Assembly: GCA_002353525.1 (NCBI GenBank)
Contig: DEJV01000002.1
Coordinates: 88,798 to 152,797 of the forward strand
From: Prevotella sp. UBA2739
Lineage (GTDB): Bacteria > Bacteroidota > Bacteroidia > Bacteroidales > Bacteroidaceae
Reading direction: 5' to 3'
DNA length: 64,000 bases
Shown here piece by piece: positions 1-9,800 of this stretch (position 1 is the stretch's first letter; each line of letters begins with the position of its first letter). Below the pieces are notes generated by a model. It searched no databases. It saw nothing but the letters and a program-made list of their open reading frames with translations, and had not been told where the DNA came from. Both the position numbers and the translations under genes were made by a program.

Positions 1-140
1 GCGAGTGCAAAGGTAATGCATTTAATTGACAATTGAAAATTGTGAATAAACAATTTGCCTTTCGTTAACTTTTTTTAGGAATCATCCTTTTTATTCTCCA
101 TCCTCAAATGATTCTTAGGAGTTCAGACAATAGCTTTTAG

Positions 141-245
141 AAGCAAGAAAGTAAGAAGCGAGAATGTAAGAAGCAAGAAAGTAAGAAGCAAGAAAGTAAG
201 AAGCAAGAAAGTAAGAAGCAATAAAGTAAGAAGCAATAAAGTAAG
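141..245. repeat. 15-bp tandem repeat, seven copies
   Basis: The unit AAGCAAGAAAGTAAG is repeated seven times head to tail, followed by a partial eighth copy. Copies 1, 3, 4 and 5 are identical; copy 2 has two changes and copies 6 and 7 share one change (AATAAA). Identical neighbouring copies point to recent slippage or unequal recombination. Confidence 0.9.
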
Positions 246-322
246 AAGCAAGAGATATGCTCTTATTGTAAGCCTTCGTTTTCTCGAGAATTTTCAATTG
301 TTTCTAGGTGAGAATTGAGAGG

Positions 323-396
323 TGAGAGTTGAGAGGTATGATTACCTTTCGATCTGGAGTCCCTGCCTTGAGAGTAATCATACCTCTCAACTCTCA
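323..396. repeat. Perfect 23-bp inverted repeat with 28-nt loop
   Basis: The left arm at 323-345 is exactly complementary to the right arm at 374-396 (arms begin TGAGAGTTGAGAGG). The arms contain the same GAGAGGT/GAGAGTT units seen as direct repeats near 40174-40248. As RNA it would form a long stem just beyond the thiL stop codon. It may act as a terminator or be a remnant of a small repetitive element; there is no long T run. Confidence 0.8.
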
Positions 397-415
397 GTTC
401 CCAGTTTTCAATTGT

Positions 416-1486
416 TTATTGCCTTAGCGGGTTCCATCCTTGTGCTTTCAATTCGAACTCCTGATTATCGCGAGTCACCAACATGCAGCCCAATTCTTTT
501 TTGGTGATATGCCCGATGAGTTTCACATCCTCCATGTCTTGAATCTTTTCATAATCGCCGATAGGAACAGTGAAGAGCAATTCATAGTCCTCACCCCCGT
601 TAAGCGCACAAGTGGTGACGTTCATGTTCATCTCTTCCGCCATCACAGCTGTCTGATAGTCAATGGGAATATTCTTCTCAAACACGCGGCAACCACATTT
701 GCTCTGTTTGCAAATATGCATGAGCTCGCTCGAAAGCCCGTCGCTGATGTCCATCATTGCTGTGGGCATGATGCCCGCTTCGTGCAGTCGTTGGATGATA
801 TCTCCACGAGCTTCAGGTTTCAGTTGGCGTTGCAACAAGTACTCTTTGCCGGCAAAGTCGGGTTGGAAGTCGGGCACAGGGTGTTGCGAGTCGTCTGCGC
901 CATATTTCTTGCGATGCTCATTCACCATCTGATAATAAACAGACTTCTCGCGCTCAAGCAGTTGCAGGCCCATATACGATGCACCCAAGTCGCCCGTCAC
1001 ACAAATCAGATCGGTCTCTTTGGCGCCGTTGCGATAGACGATATCTTCTTTGCAAGCCTCGCCAATGCAAGTAATGCTGATGGCCAAGCCTGTGAACGAC
1101 GAAGTAGTGTCACCGCCAACGATGTCGATTCCCCATTTGTCGCATGCCATGCGCAGTCCGCTGTAGAACTGTTCCACATCCTCCACCGTGAAACGTTTGC
1201 TCAGTGCTAGACTGACCGTCATTTGTCGGGGTGTGCCGTTCATGGCAAACACATCGCTGATATTCACCATGGCCGACTTATATCCCAAGTGCTGCATGTC
1301 TATATAAGTCAGGTCGAAATGAACACCCTCCATCAGCATGTCGGTAGTGATCAGAACTTCCTTGTCAGGATAATGAAGTACGGCGCAGTCATCGCCTACG
1401 CCGTACTTTGTGCTTTCGTTTTTCTTACCTAAATCTTTTGTGAGCTGGTCAATCAGTCCGAACTCACCAAGTTTTGCAATCTCCAT
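416..1486 (-). CDS. thiL: Thiamine-monophosphate kinase
   Basis: This enzyme phosphorylates thiamine monophosphate to thiamine diphosphate with ATP, the last step of cofactor synthesis, in the cytoplasm. The 356-residue length fits the AIRS/PurM-like ThiL family. Visible family motifs are GVGDDCAV near residue 30, the TTDMLMEGVHF segment near residue 48, GGDTTSS in the middle and MDISDGLSSEL in the second half. It is the last gene of the minus-strand sppA-lpxK-punA-thiL row and starts about 50 nt after punA. No TPP riboswitch is visible in that short gap, so its expression probably depends on the upstream promoter. Its stop codon abuts an AATTG-type repeat. Confidence 0.93.
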   Translation of the reverse strand: MEIAKLGEFGLIDQLTKDLGKKNESTKYGVGDDCAVLHYPDKEVLITTDMLMEGVHFDLTYIDMQHLGYKSAMVNISDVFAMNGTPRQMTVSLALSKRFTVEDVEQFYSGLRMACDKWGIDIVGGDTTSSFTGLAISITCIGEACKEDIVYRNGAKETDLICVTGDLGASYMGLQLLEREKSVYYQMVNEHRKKYGADDSQHPVPDFQPDFAGKEYLLQRQLKPEARGDIIQRLHEAGIMPTAMMDISDGLSSELMHICKQSKCGCRVFEKNIPIDYQTAVMAEEMNMNVTTCALNGGEDYELLFTVPIGDYEKIQDMEDVKLIGHITKKELGCMLVTRDNQEFELKAQGWNPLRQ

Positions 1487-1537
1487 TTCTTTTTTCTATG
1501 ATGTTTTAGTTGTCGAGAGTCCATGTCCGTCGGTTTC

Positions 1538-2356
1538 TTATTGTCCATTCACTCTCTTTACCATCTCACGCACAATCTCCGTCATGAGCGGTTGCGCTTT
1601 GTTGGCAGCCTTTTGCACCTCCTCGTGGCTTACCTGTACTGGCACATCAAAGCCGCCAAGGTCGGTGATGACACTCAAGCCGAAGGTGTCGATGCCGCAG
1701 TGGTGCGCCACAATCACTTCAGGCACAGTGCTCATTCCTACCGCATCGCCACCCATTCCGCGATACATTCTGTATTCGGCAGGTGTCTCGAATGTCGGTC
1801 CTTGTACGCCCACATATACGCCATGCACCACTCTGATGCCTTTTTCTTCGGCTATCTTGTCAGCCATTTCGACCAAGGTCTTCTTATAGGTCTCGTGCAT
1901 GTCGGGGAAACGTGGGCCCGTTGGGAAGTTCTTTCCGCGCAGCGGATGCTCCGGAAACATGTTGATATGGTCGGTGATAATCATCAGGTCACCAATCTTG
2001 AATGCGGGATTCATACCGCCAGAGGCATTGCTCACGAAGAGCGTCTTGATGCCCAGCTCATACATCACGCGTATAGGGAAGGTCACCTCTTTCATGTTCC
2101 ATCCCTCATAGTAGTGGAAGCGTCCTTGCATGGCAAGGATGTCCACACCTCCCAGTTTTCCGAAAATCAATCTGCCGGCATGTCCCTCAACGGTCGATAC
2201 CGGGAAATTAGGAATCTCATTGTACGGAAACTCATAAGATTCAGTTATTTCTGAAGCTAATTGTCCTAGGCCCGTTCCCAGTATGATGGCTGTTTTGGGG
2301 CTTGTGCTCATCCTTTTCTTTAACCAGGATGCTGTTTCTTGAATTTTTTCGTACAT
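1538..2356 (-). CDS. punA: Purine nucleoside phosphorylase (inosine/guanosine type)
   Basis: This enzyme cleaves purine (deoxy)nucleosides with phosphate to the free base and (deoxy)ribose-1-phosphate in purine salvage. The 272-residue product has the trimeric PNP/MTAP family signatures: ILGTGLGQLA near the N-terminus, the GHAGRL and MQGRFHYYEG segments, and VSNASGGMNP in the middle. The GMSTVPEVIVA segment near residue 210 matches the nucleoside-binding part of the family. The chosen ATG lies inside the 3' end of lpxK in another frame, giving an overlap of 116 nt. The N-terminal residues before ILGTGLG look like the usual family helix, which supports this start. Confidence 0.92.
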   Translation of the reverse strand: MYEKIQETASWLKKRMSTSPKTAIILGTGLGQLASEITESYEFPYNEIPNFPVSTVEGHAGRLIFGKLGGVDILAMQGRFHYYEGWNMKEVTFPIRVMYELGIKTLFVSNASGGMNPAFKIGDLMIITDHINMFPEHPLRGKNFPTGPRFPDMHETYKKTLVEMADKIAEEKGIRVVHGVYVGVQGPTFETPAEYRMYRGMGGDAVGMSTVPEVIVAHHCGIDTFGLSVITDLGGFDVPVQVSHEEVQKAANKAQPLMTEIVREMVKRVNGQ

Positions 2357-3410
2357 AGCCTGTGATTTTATGGTTAAACTCTTCTTCTTGATCCAGCATG
2401 AAACTCACCTTGATAGGCAGTTTGTAGATGCTTTTGCGCACTTCGTCGCTGAGGCCTTCCACATCTTCCAGTCTGACAGCATCCTTCTCGGTAGTTACAA
2501 TCATCTTCGGCTCAGCCATCGATGCAAACACCTCATTGATGCGCCGGATGTCCTTCTTATGGAACTGATGATGGTCTGCATAGCTGAGCGCATTGATTTT
2601 CGCACCCATGGCCGTCAGGTCTTCCTGCATTTGCTTGGGTGATGCTATGCCCGTCAGCAGTAGCACATGCTTGTCGTTCAATTGTTCCAGTGGTAATTCT
2701 TCTCCTCCAAAAAGTTGTTTTAGCGGACAATAGTCAATGGTAGAGAAGAACAATTCCTGATAGGGGAACAGGTTCATGGCTTTGGTGATGACACGATAGT
2801 CTATCGGCTTCAGGTCGGCCGGGCATTTCGTGATAATCACGATGTCGGCTCTCGACTTTCCGTCCTTCGGCTCACGTAATCGTCCGGCAGGCATCAGTTT
2901 GTCGTAGATAATCAGGCGGTGATAGTCCACCAGCAGGATATTGATGCCAGGTTTCACATACCGGTGCTGAAAAGCATCGTCCAGCAAGATCACGTCTGCC
3001 GCCTCCTTGTCGTTCGAGTCCGTCAGTTCGTCAATGCCATGACACCGGTCGCGGTCAACAGCCACCGTAATATCAGGAAACTTTTGTTTCATCTGGAAAG
3101 GCTCGTCGCCAATCATCCGCATGGGCGTATCTTTGTCGGCCCGCACAAATCCTTTGCTTTTGCGCTTATAGCCACGGCTGAGCACTGCCACCTTGTGCTG
3201 GTCTTTCAGCAGGCGGATCAAGTATTCCACATGCGGAGTCTTTCCTGCGCCCCCCACCGTGATATTACCCACTGAAATGACAGGTGTTTTAAAACTGCGA
3301 CTTTTCAGGACACCAAGCTCAAAGAGTTGGTTCCTTGCCTTCACGCCGAGTCCGTAAAGCCAGCTCAGCGGAAGCAACCATTCGTTGATTTTGATAAAGT
3401 CGCCTTCCAT
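2241..3410 (-). CDS. lpxK: Tetraacyldisaccharide 4'-kinase (lipid A synthesis)
   Basis: LpxK phosphorylates the 4' position of the lipid A disaccharide precursor at the cytoplasmic face of the inner membrane. The 389-residue product shows the family P-loop in the NITVGGAGKTPHVEYL segment near residue 50, the LSRGYKRKSKGF segment, DDAFQHR near residue 145 and the TTEKDAVRL motif late in the protein. It begins 14 nt after sppA. Its last roughly 38 codons overlap the start of punA in a different frame. That C-terminal extension (rich in Lys, His, Asn, Arg) is poorly conserved-looking and may exist only because no earlier stop codon occurs. Confidence 0.93.
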   Translation of the reverse strand: MEGDFIKINEWLLPLSWLYGLGVKARNQLFELGVLKSRSFKTPVISVGNITVGGAGKTPHVEYLIRLLKDQHKVAVLSRGYKRKSKGFVRADKDTPMRMIGDEPFQMKQKFPDITVAVDRDRCHGIDELTDSNDKEAADVILLDDAFQHRYVKPGINILLVDYHRLIIYDKLMPAGRLREPKDGKSRADIVIITKCPADLKPIDYRVITKAMNLFPYQELFFSTIDYCPLKQLFGGEELPLEQLNDKHVLLLTGIASPKQMQEDLTAMGAKINALSYADHHQFHKKDIRRINEVFASMAEPKMIVTTEKDAVRLEDVEGLSDEVRKSIYKLPIKVSFMLDQEEEFNHKITGYVRKNSRNSILVKEKDEHKPQNSHHTGNGPRTISFRNN

Positions 3411-3424
3411 GATGATTCTTTCTG

Positions 3425-5200
3425 TTATTTTACTTTCAAAGTGTATGGAATTCTGGCCTGGATGGCATGATGCTGGTTGATATTCTTCAACAGCATGAAT
3501 GGCTCATACAGTTCGCCCAGTGTCAGGCGCAGTTGCTCGTCCAGCAAGCTGTTGCCCGCATCGCTATTCATCAGCTGCTCAAACCAGTCGGCCTTGCCAG
3601 GATAGTAAGCAGGGTAAAACTCCTTCAGCTTAGCCAGTTGTGCAGCTTTGGCAACAGCCTCGTCCAGGTCGCCCAGCTCGTCGACGAGCTTGATCTTCAG
3701 CGCATCCTGTCCCAGCCAGACATGTCCCTGGGCAATCTTCTCCACATCTTCTACCGACATTTTGCGGCCCTCTGCCACGCGCGAGCGGAACAGGTTGTAG
3801 CCGCGGTCGATGTAAGCGTTCAGGTACGACATCTCCTCCTCATTGAATGGACGTGAGATGGCGCCGAAACCGGCATTCTTGTTGGTCTTCACCTCATCGA
3901 ATTTCACGCCCAGCTTTTGTGTCAACAGGTTGCTTACATCGGGGAACATACCGAAGATACCGATACTGCCAGTCAGCGTAGTAGGCTCAGCAAAAATGTA
4001 GTCGGCAATACAGCTGATGTAATAACCACCCGATGCGGCCATGCCGCCCATGCTGATCACCACCGGCTTCTTTGCTTTCAGCAGTTTCACGCTGCGCCAT
4101 ATCTGCTCAGAGGCATAAGCGCTGCCGCCGCCAGAGTTCACGCGGATAACCACTGCCTTTACCTCGTCGTCGTTCATCAGCTTCTCCAGGTCTTTGCATA
4201 CTTCATTCGACACGATGCTATGTCCACCAGTGTCAAACAATCCGCCGCCACGGCTGTCCACAATGTCGCCGTAAGCATAATAGACGGCAACCTGCTCACC
4301 CTCGTTTTTCGCTTTCTTCACGTTGCCCATGTCGGCCAGGCTCAGTTGGTTGATAGGCTCATCGTCGCCAATCTTCAGCATCTTCTTCACCTCGCCCTTC
4401 ACCTCGTCGGCATAAATCAGTTTGTCTACCAACTTGTAAGCCACATAGTTCTTCGGGTCGGCGAAGGTAATCATATTATCAGCATACTGGTTCAGCATCT
4501 CCACACTAATCTTGCGGCTTTCCGATACACCTTTTAATATGTTATTCCAGATTCCTTGTATGTAGGCAGTGACCTGCTCGCGGTTGGGGTCACTCATCTT
4601 GTCGGCAGTGAACATCTCGGGAGCACTCTTGTAGGCACCCACCTTGGCCAGCTGCATCTTCACGCCAAACTTAGCCATCAAGTCCTTCAGGTAGTAAGGC
4701 TGCGATGCCATACCCTGCCAGTTCAGCTGTCCTTGAGGATTCAGGAAAATTTTGTCGGCCACCGAAGCAAGGTAATAAGTGGACTGCATGTAGGTGTCGG
4801 CATAGGCCACAATCCATTTGCCGCTCTTTTTGAAGTCGAGCAGCGCATTGCGAATCTCTTGCAGTCCAGCATACGAGTCGGGTGCGAACATGCCGGCCTC
4901 TATGTAAATACCTTTTATCTTTTCGTTGTTCTTTGCTTTCTCAATAGCTTTGAGCACATCGTCATGACCAATGAAGCCTGTTGTCTGCCCCATCACCTGG
5001 TCTCTGATAGAAGCCTCCGACCGCTCGCTCATGCTACCCGAAAGGTTCAGCACAAACACCGAATTGTCCTTCACGCTCTTGGTGGCCTCGCCCGAGGCGA
5101 TCATACCCACAATACTCATGGCGCCAAAGATGCCCACGATGACAAAAAACAAAATCAAGCCCACAACGGTGGCACCTACATACTTAAAGAAATCTTTCAT
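3425..5200 (-). CDS. sppA: Signal peptide peptidase SppA, long (67K) type
   Basis: SppA is a membrane-anchored serine protease that degrades cleaved signal peptides. The 591-residue length fits the tandem-domain form. One N-terminal transmembrane helix covers roughly residues 8-35. The catalytic Lys of the first half is expected in VGAYKSAPEMFT, and the nucleophile Ser of the second half in MAASGGYYIS; both stretches are present and intact. The LTGSIGIFG segment that follows is also typical. A TAnnTTTG promoter element lies 39-46 nt upstream of the start codon, so this is likely the first gene of the sppA-lpxK-punA-thiL transcript. Confidence 0.94.
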   Translation of the reverse strand: MKDFFKYVGATVVGLILFFVIVGIFGAMSIVGMIASGEATKSVKDNSVFVLNLSGSMSERSEASIRDQVMGQTTGFIGHDDVLKAIEKAKNNEKIKGIYIEAGMFAPDSYAGLQEIRNALLDFKKSGKWIVAYADTYMQSTYYLASVADKIFLNPQGQLNWQGMASQPYYLKDLMAKFGVKMQLAKVGAYKSAPEMFTADKMSDPNREQVTAYIQGIWNNILKGVSESRKISVEMLNQYADNMITFADPKNYVAYKLVDKLIYADEVKGEVKKMLKIGDDEPINQLSLADMGNVKKAKNEGEQVAVYYAYGDIVDSRGGGLFDTGGHSIVSNEVCKDLEKLMNDDEVKAVVIRVNSGGGSAYASEQIWRSVKLLKAKKPVVISMGGMAASGGYYISCIADYIFAEPTTLTGSIGIFGMFPDVSNLLTQKLGVKFDEVKTNKNAGFGAISRPFNEEEMSYLNAYIDRGYNLFRSRVAEGRKMSVEDVEKIAQGHVWLGQDALKIKLVDELGDLDEAVAKAAQLAKLKEFYPAYYPGKADWFEQLMNSDAGNSLLDEQLRLTLGELYEPFMLLKNINQHHAIQARIPYTLKVK

Positions 5201-5238
5201 AATTACCTTGTTTTGTTAATAACCAAGTTCTCAATCGG

Positions 5239-5246
5239 CAAAGATA
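5239..5246 (-). promoter_or_regulatory. Bacteroidetes -7 promoter element for sppA
   Basis: On the minus strand this reads TATCTTTG, matching the TAnnTTTG consensus of Bacteroidetes primary-sigma promoters, 39-46 nt before the sppA ATG. I do not see a convincing -33 TTTG at the usual spacing. Confidence 0.55.
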
Positions 5247-5415
5247 TAAAAAAATATTCTAAATGACGAGGAAACTATTAAAAACTTTTACTTTTCCTTT
5301 CATTTCCCAATTGTTTTCCCGCTTTTTCGGTGAGTTGAGTCGACCAAACTGTTGCGTTTATCAAATTTTAAACAACAAAAATCAAAATTCCATGAGGCGC
5401 ATCCCCTAAAATAGG

Positions 5416-5423
5416 TACTTTTG
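5416..5423 (+). promoter_or_regulatory. Bacteroidetes -7 promoter element for the GH28 gene
   Basis: TACTTTTG followed by CA matches TAnnTTTG and sits 27 nt before the GH28 start codon. It marks the start of the plus-strand arm of the pectin locus. A -33 element is not clear. Confidence 0.6.
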
Positions 5424-5449
5424 CACCGCAAACTATATATAGTCAACTT

Positions 5450-6802
5450 ATGAACAAATATCTATTACCGCTGCTATTGGCTCTTATTGTCATACCCGTT
5501 AGCGCGAAAAAGAAGAAACAGGCTCCGGCTTTGTTTCCCGACGGCACGCCCATACCTGCATGGTTTTCTGATACCACCAAAGTGGATGTCAGCAAGCTTG
5601 GCCGGCAATATGTGATTACCGATTACGGCGTGAAGACCGACAGCACCCTTGTGCAGACCGAAGCCATACAGCACGTCATTGACGTGGCCGCCGAGCAGGG
5701 TGGGGGAGTCATCGTCATTCCGCGTGGCACCTTCCTTAGCGGTTCGTTGTTTTTCCGTCAGGGCACCCATTTGCATGTGGCCGACGGTGCCAAGCTGAAA
5801 GGTTCGGAGCGCATCCGCGACTTCAAGCTTGTCGATACACGCATGGAAGGACAGTCCATCAAGTATTTCGCAGCCTTGGTGAATGCCGACCATGTAGACG
5901 GATTCACCATTACCGGTCATGGCACCATCGACGGCAACGGTCATCTGTATTGGGAGGAGTTTTGGATTCGTCGTCAGTACAACCGTCAGTGTACCAATCT
6001 CGAAGCCATGCGTCCCCGCCTCACGTACATATCTAATAGTAGTAATGTCACCGTGCAGGATGTACGCCTGATGAACAGTCCCTTCTGGACCAACCACGTC
6101 TATCATAGCGACCATGTGCGCTACATCGACTGTTACATCTACGCACCCACCAGTGGCGTGTATGCCGCAGAGCCCAACCGTGGCGCGCCCAGCAGCGATG
6201 CCATCGACATCGATTTCTGTCACGATGTGCTTGTCCGTGGCTGTTACATGAATGTCAACGACGATGCCGTGGTGCTGAAAGGCGGTAAAGGAACATGGGC
6301 TGACAAAGATCCGAAGAACGGTCCTAACTATAACATCATCATCGAAGACTGTTCCTATGGCCGCGTGCATGGTTGTCTGACGTTGGGCAGTGAGTCTGTT
6401 CACGACCGCAATGTCATCCTTCGCCGTTGTCATGCCGAAGATGCCAACCGCGTGTTGTGGCTCAAGATGCGTCCCGACACCCCTCAGCATTACGAGTATG
6501 TCACCGTTGAGGATTTCACCGGTCGTTGTGGCAGTTTCCTGGTGGTACGTCCCTGGACACAGTTCTTCAAGCCCGAGCAGCGCGACGACATGCCTCTCTC
6601 ACAGTGCAACAATATTGTGATGCGCGGCATACGCATGCAATGCAAGAATTTTTTTGACGTAGGTACATCCGATAAGTATCGTCTCACCGACTTCACATTC
6701 GAGAATAGTGATGTGCAAGACGAGAAAAAAGCTTTTGACAAGGCTATGATTACCAACACTGTCGTTAAAAATTTGAAGATTAATGGTGCAGAAATCAAAT
6801 AA
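5450..6802 (+). CDS. GH28 family glycosidase (rhamnogalacturonan/polygalacturonan hydrolase)
   Basis: This is a secreted right-handed beta-helix glycosidase likely to cleave galacturonosyl linkages in pectin. Residues 1-19 form a signal peptide ending in VSA, followed by a lysine cluster. GH28 signatures are present in order: SSDAIDIDFC (the NTD-like block), NVNDDAVVLKGG (the paired Asp), HGCLTLGSES (the GHG block in its exo-type spacing) and RVLWLKM (the RIK block). The 450-residue length fits single-domain GH28 enzymes. Whether it acts on the rhamnogalacturonan backbone or on polygalacturonan cannot be told from sequence; the PL9, PL11, CE12, GH105 and GH106 neighbours favour rhamnogalacturonan-I. 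It has its own promoter, and the SusC promoter follows directly after its stop codon. Confidence 0.9.
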   Translation: MNKYLLPLLLALIVIPVSAKKKKQAPALFPDGTPIPAWFSDTTKVDVSKLGRQYVITDYGVKTDSTLVQTEAIQHVIDVAAEQGGGVIVIPRGTFLSGSLFFRQGTHLHVADGAKLKGSERIRDFKLVDTRMEGQSIKYFAALVNADHVDGFTITGHGTIDGNGHLYWEEFWIRRQYNRQCTNLEAMRPRLTYISNSSNVTVQDVRLMNSPFWTNHVYHSDHVRYIDCYIYAPTSGVYAAEPNRGAPSSDAIDIDFCHDVLVRGCYMNVNDDAVVLKGGKGTWADKDPKNGPNYNIIIEDCSYGRVHGCLTLGSESVHDRNVILRRCHAEDANRVLWLKMRPDTPQHYEYVTVEDFTGRCGSFLVVRPWTQFFKPEQRDDMPLSQCNNIVMRGIRMQCKNFFDVGTSDKYRLTDFTFENSDVQDEKKAFDKAMITNTVVKNLKINGAEIK

Positions 6803-6808
6803 AATGAT

Positions 6809-6816
6809 TATCTTTG
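6809..6816 (+). promoter_or_regulatory. Bacteroidetes -7 promoter element for the first susCD pair
   Basis: TATCTTTG starts 7 nt after the GH28 stop codon and about 80 nt before the SusC start, leaving an AT-rich leader of roughly 70 nt. It would drive the four-gene susC-susD-susC-susD row. Confidence 0.6.
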
Positions 6817-6894
6817 CGCCTAACCTAAAAAACTAACATAACAGAGATAGGTAAAGAAAACTATTAATAATTTACAAATAACTAAAACTCTAAC

Positions 6895-9800
6895 ATGAAT
6901 AACAAAAAGTTTATCAAGGGATTGTTCCTTTTGATAACTGCTTCGCTAGTAGTCGCTTTTTGTCCGTTGAGTGTTCAGACCGCCAATGCCGCCCCGCAAG
7001 AGGTGCAGCAGTCTGACGTCATCAAAGGACAGGTGCTCGACGATCTTGGCGAGACAGTCATAGGAGCAACCGTCGTTGTCGTTGGTGGCAATGCAAGTCA
7101 AGGTGCTGTAACAGACTTTGACGGTAACTTCACGATCAAGGCTAAGCCTGGGCAGAAGCTGAGAATCACTTATGTGGGTTACAAGCCTCAGGAGGTTGTA
7201 GCTAAGAATGGCATGAAAGTAACTCTTCAGCCCGATGCCGTTGCCCTGCAAGGCGTTGAGGTTGTGGCTTATGGTGTGCAGAAGAAGGTAACCGTAACTG
7301 GTGCCCTTTCATCTGTGAAGAGCGAAGACCTCGTTCGTACACCAGTGGGTTCAGTGAACAACATTCTTGGAGGTCAGCTTTCGGGTGTGACCACCGTGCA
7401 GTATTCTGGTGAGCCGGGTAGCGACGCTGCCAGCATCTTTGTGCGTGGTAAAGCTACCTTTAACGATGCTGAACCTCTTGTTCAAGTGGATGGTGTTGAG
7501 CGTTCGATGAGCGATATCGACCCCAACGAAATTGAGAGCATTACCGTGTTGAAAGACGCCTCGGCCACAGCCGTGTTCGGTATTCGTGGTGCTAACGGTG
7601 TAGTGCTGATTACTACCAAGCGCGGTAAGGAAGGTAAGGCTAACATTTCATTTAATACTTCATTCTCTGCATTGACACCAACCAAGATGGTTGAACAGGC
7701 CGATTCTTATGGTTATGCCATGTTCTACAACCAGATGGTGCACAATGACAACCCCGCTGCTGTAGATCGTTTCCCTGCAGAAGTAGTACAGAAGTTTAAG
7801 GATGGAAGTGATCCTATTCGTTTCCCAAGCATGCGTTGGGGTGATTATATCATGAAGGATGTAACCCTTCAGACCCAGCACAACGTAACCATCAGTGGTG
7901 GTACCGACCGTGTTCGCTACTTCATCAGTGCCGGTATGTATACTCAGGGTGGTTTGTTCAAGGAGTTTGACATGCCTTACGACTATGGTTATCAATACAA
8001 CCGTTTCAACTACCGTTCAAACATCGACTTGGACGTGACCAAAACCACAACTGTCAGTTTGAATATTGCAGGTAACGTGAACAATGCCGACAAACCCTAC
8101 ACAGGTCAGGGTGCATCGGGCATGATCAAGAACATTTATTATGCTACACCATTCTATAGCCCAGGCTTGGTGGATGGTAAGAAGGTTGTTACAGCAAACG
8201 ACTACACCGATGGTGTGAACATGCCATTTGTTGGTCAGACAGACCCATTTGCTTATTATGGAAATGGATTTATGCAGACCAACAACAATAAGCTGCAGAT
8301 GGACTTGCAGGTCAACCAGAAGTTGGATTTCATTACGAAAGGCCTGTCAGTTAAGATTAAAGGTGCTTATAACAGCAACTACACTATTTCTAAGCAAGGT
8401 AATTCAGCTGTTGCAACTTATACTCCAGTGCGAGTTGTTCTCGACCCTGCTACAAATCAGTATGTGCAGTTGGACGCTAGTAATATGGATCTGGCCCTAA
8501 CTAATCCTACTACATTATTATATAAGAAAGCCGGTGAGACCACTGTTCCTTCCTATTCATCCAGAACTGGTCGTGGCCGTGACTGGTATGTAGAAGGTTC
8601 TTTGAGCTATAACCGTTCGTTCGGTTTGCACAATGTCACAGCTCTTGCTTTGTACAATCAGAGCCGTCAGTATTATTTCTCTGCCGACTATGCCGATATT
8701 CCTCGTACCTATCTTGGTTTTGTAGGTCGTGTTACTTACGACTGGAACAACCGCTATATGGCTGAGGTTAACTTTGGTTACAATGGCTCTGAGAACTTTG
8801 CTCCCGGTAAGCGTTTCGGTGCATTCCCTGCTGGTTCTGTAGGATGGGTTGTCAGCGACGAGAGCTTCTTCAAGCCTCTGAAGAAGGTGGTGAGCTTCCT
8901 CAAACTTCGTGCTTCTTGGGGTCTCGTAGGTAACGATAAACTGTATGCTACGAATGGTAGCCCACTTCGTTTCTATTATACCCCTGACCCCTATTCTGTA
9001 AATCTCGGATCGCAGACTAACCGTGCGGCTGGTAGTATTTACGACTTAGCTGCTTGGGGTTATCAGTTCGGTATTGAGAATGGAACGACCACTCAAGGTG
9101 CTCGTGAGTCTGGAAAACACAATCCTAATGTGGGTTGGGAGAAAGCCTTCAAACAGGACTATGGTTTCGACATGAACTTCTTTAACGACCGTCTGCGCAC
9201 GGTATTCGACTACTATAAGGAGCATCGTACCGACATTTTGTTGACTTCTGGTCTGGCTCCTGGTTTCCTCGGATTCAGTGTTCCTCAGGCAAACCTCGGT
9301 GAAGTGAATAGCTGGGGTTGGGAAGTGAGCGTCAACTGGAACGATAAGATTGGCAGCGACTTCCGCTATTGGGCTAAGCTGAACCTATCTTACAACCAGA
9401 ATGAGGTGATCGAGCAGATGGAAACTCCTAAAAACAATGCTTATCAGTATAATAAAGGTCATCGTATCGGCTCACGCTCCATGTACCAGTTCTGGAAATT
9501 CTACTACAATGGTTGTGAGGCTGACTACGAGAAGGAGTTTGGTTCTCCATTCCCCGAGACGACCTTGGTTTCTGGCTTGCAGCCGGGTGACCCCGTATTT
9601 GTTGACCTCGATAAGAATGGCGTAATCGATTCTAACGATATGACAAAAGAATTGGGTCATACTGACGATCCTATGTATATGGCAGGTTTGGTGATGGGAT
9701 TCGAGTACAAACGTTTCTCTTTCAATGCACAGCTGACAGGTGCTTGGAACGTAAGCCGTATGTTGAGCGATGTGTTCCGTCAGCCGTTCTACTCTGCTGC

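Larger units (their letters stand above)
1..415. other. Gene-free, repeat-rich stretch downstream of thiL
   Basis: I see no convincing gene here. The stretch holds an AT-rich string with CAATTG palindromes (about 23-50), a 15-bp tandem array (141-245), a perfect 23-bp inverted repeat (323-345 with 374-396) and another CAATTG-containing string ending at the thiL stop codon. A 60-residue reading frame on the minus strand across the array is only the array translated (repeating SYFLA) and has no sign of being a real gene. Confidence 0.7.

Noticed and set aside
141..245. Possible CRISPR array
   Set aside because: Units are contiguous with no unique spacers; the same holds for the repeats at 19298, 40174 and 62441.
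115..297. 60-residue minus-strand frame of repeated SYFLA residues
   Set aside because: It is the 15-bp tandem array read in one frame; no ribosome site, promoter or composition typical of a gene.
440..1210. 256-residue plus-strand frame opposite thiL
   Set aside because: Antisense shadow of a well-supported gene; composition rich in His, Cys and Leu typical of such shadows.
1487..1537. TPP riboswitch before thiL
   Set aside because: The gap is only about 50 nt and shows no thi-box.
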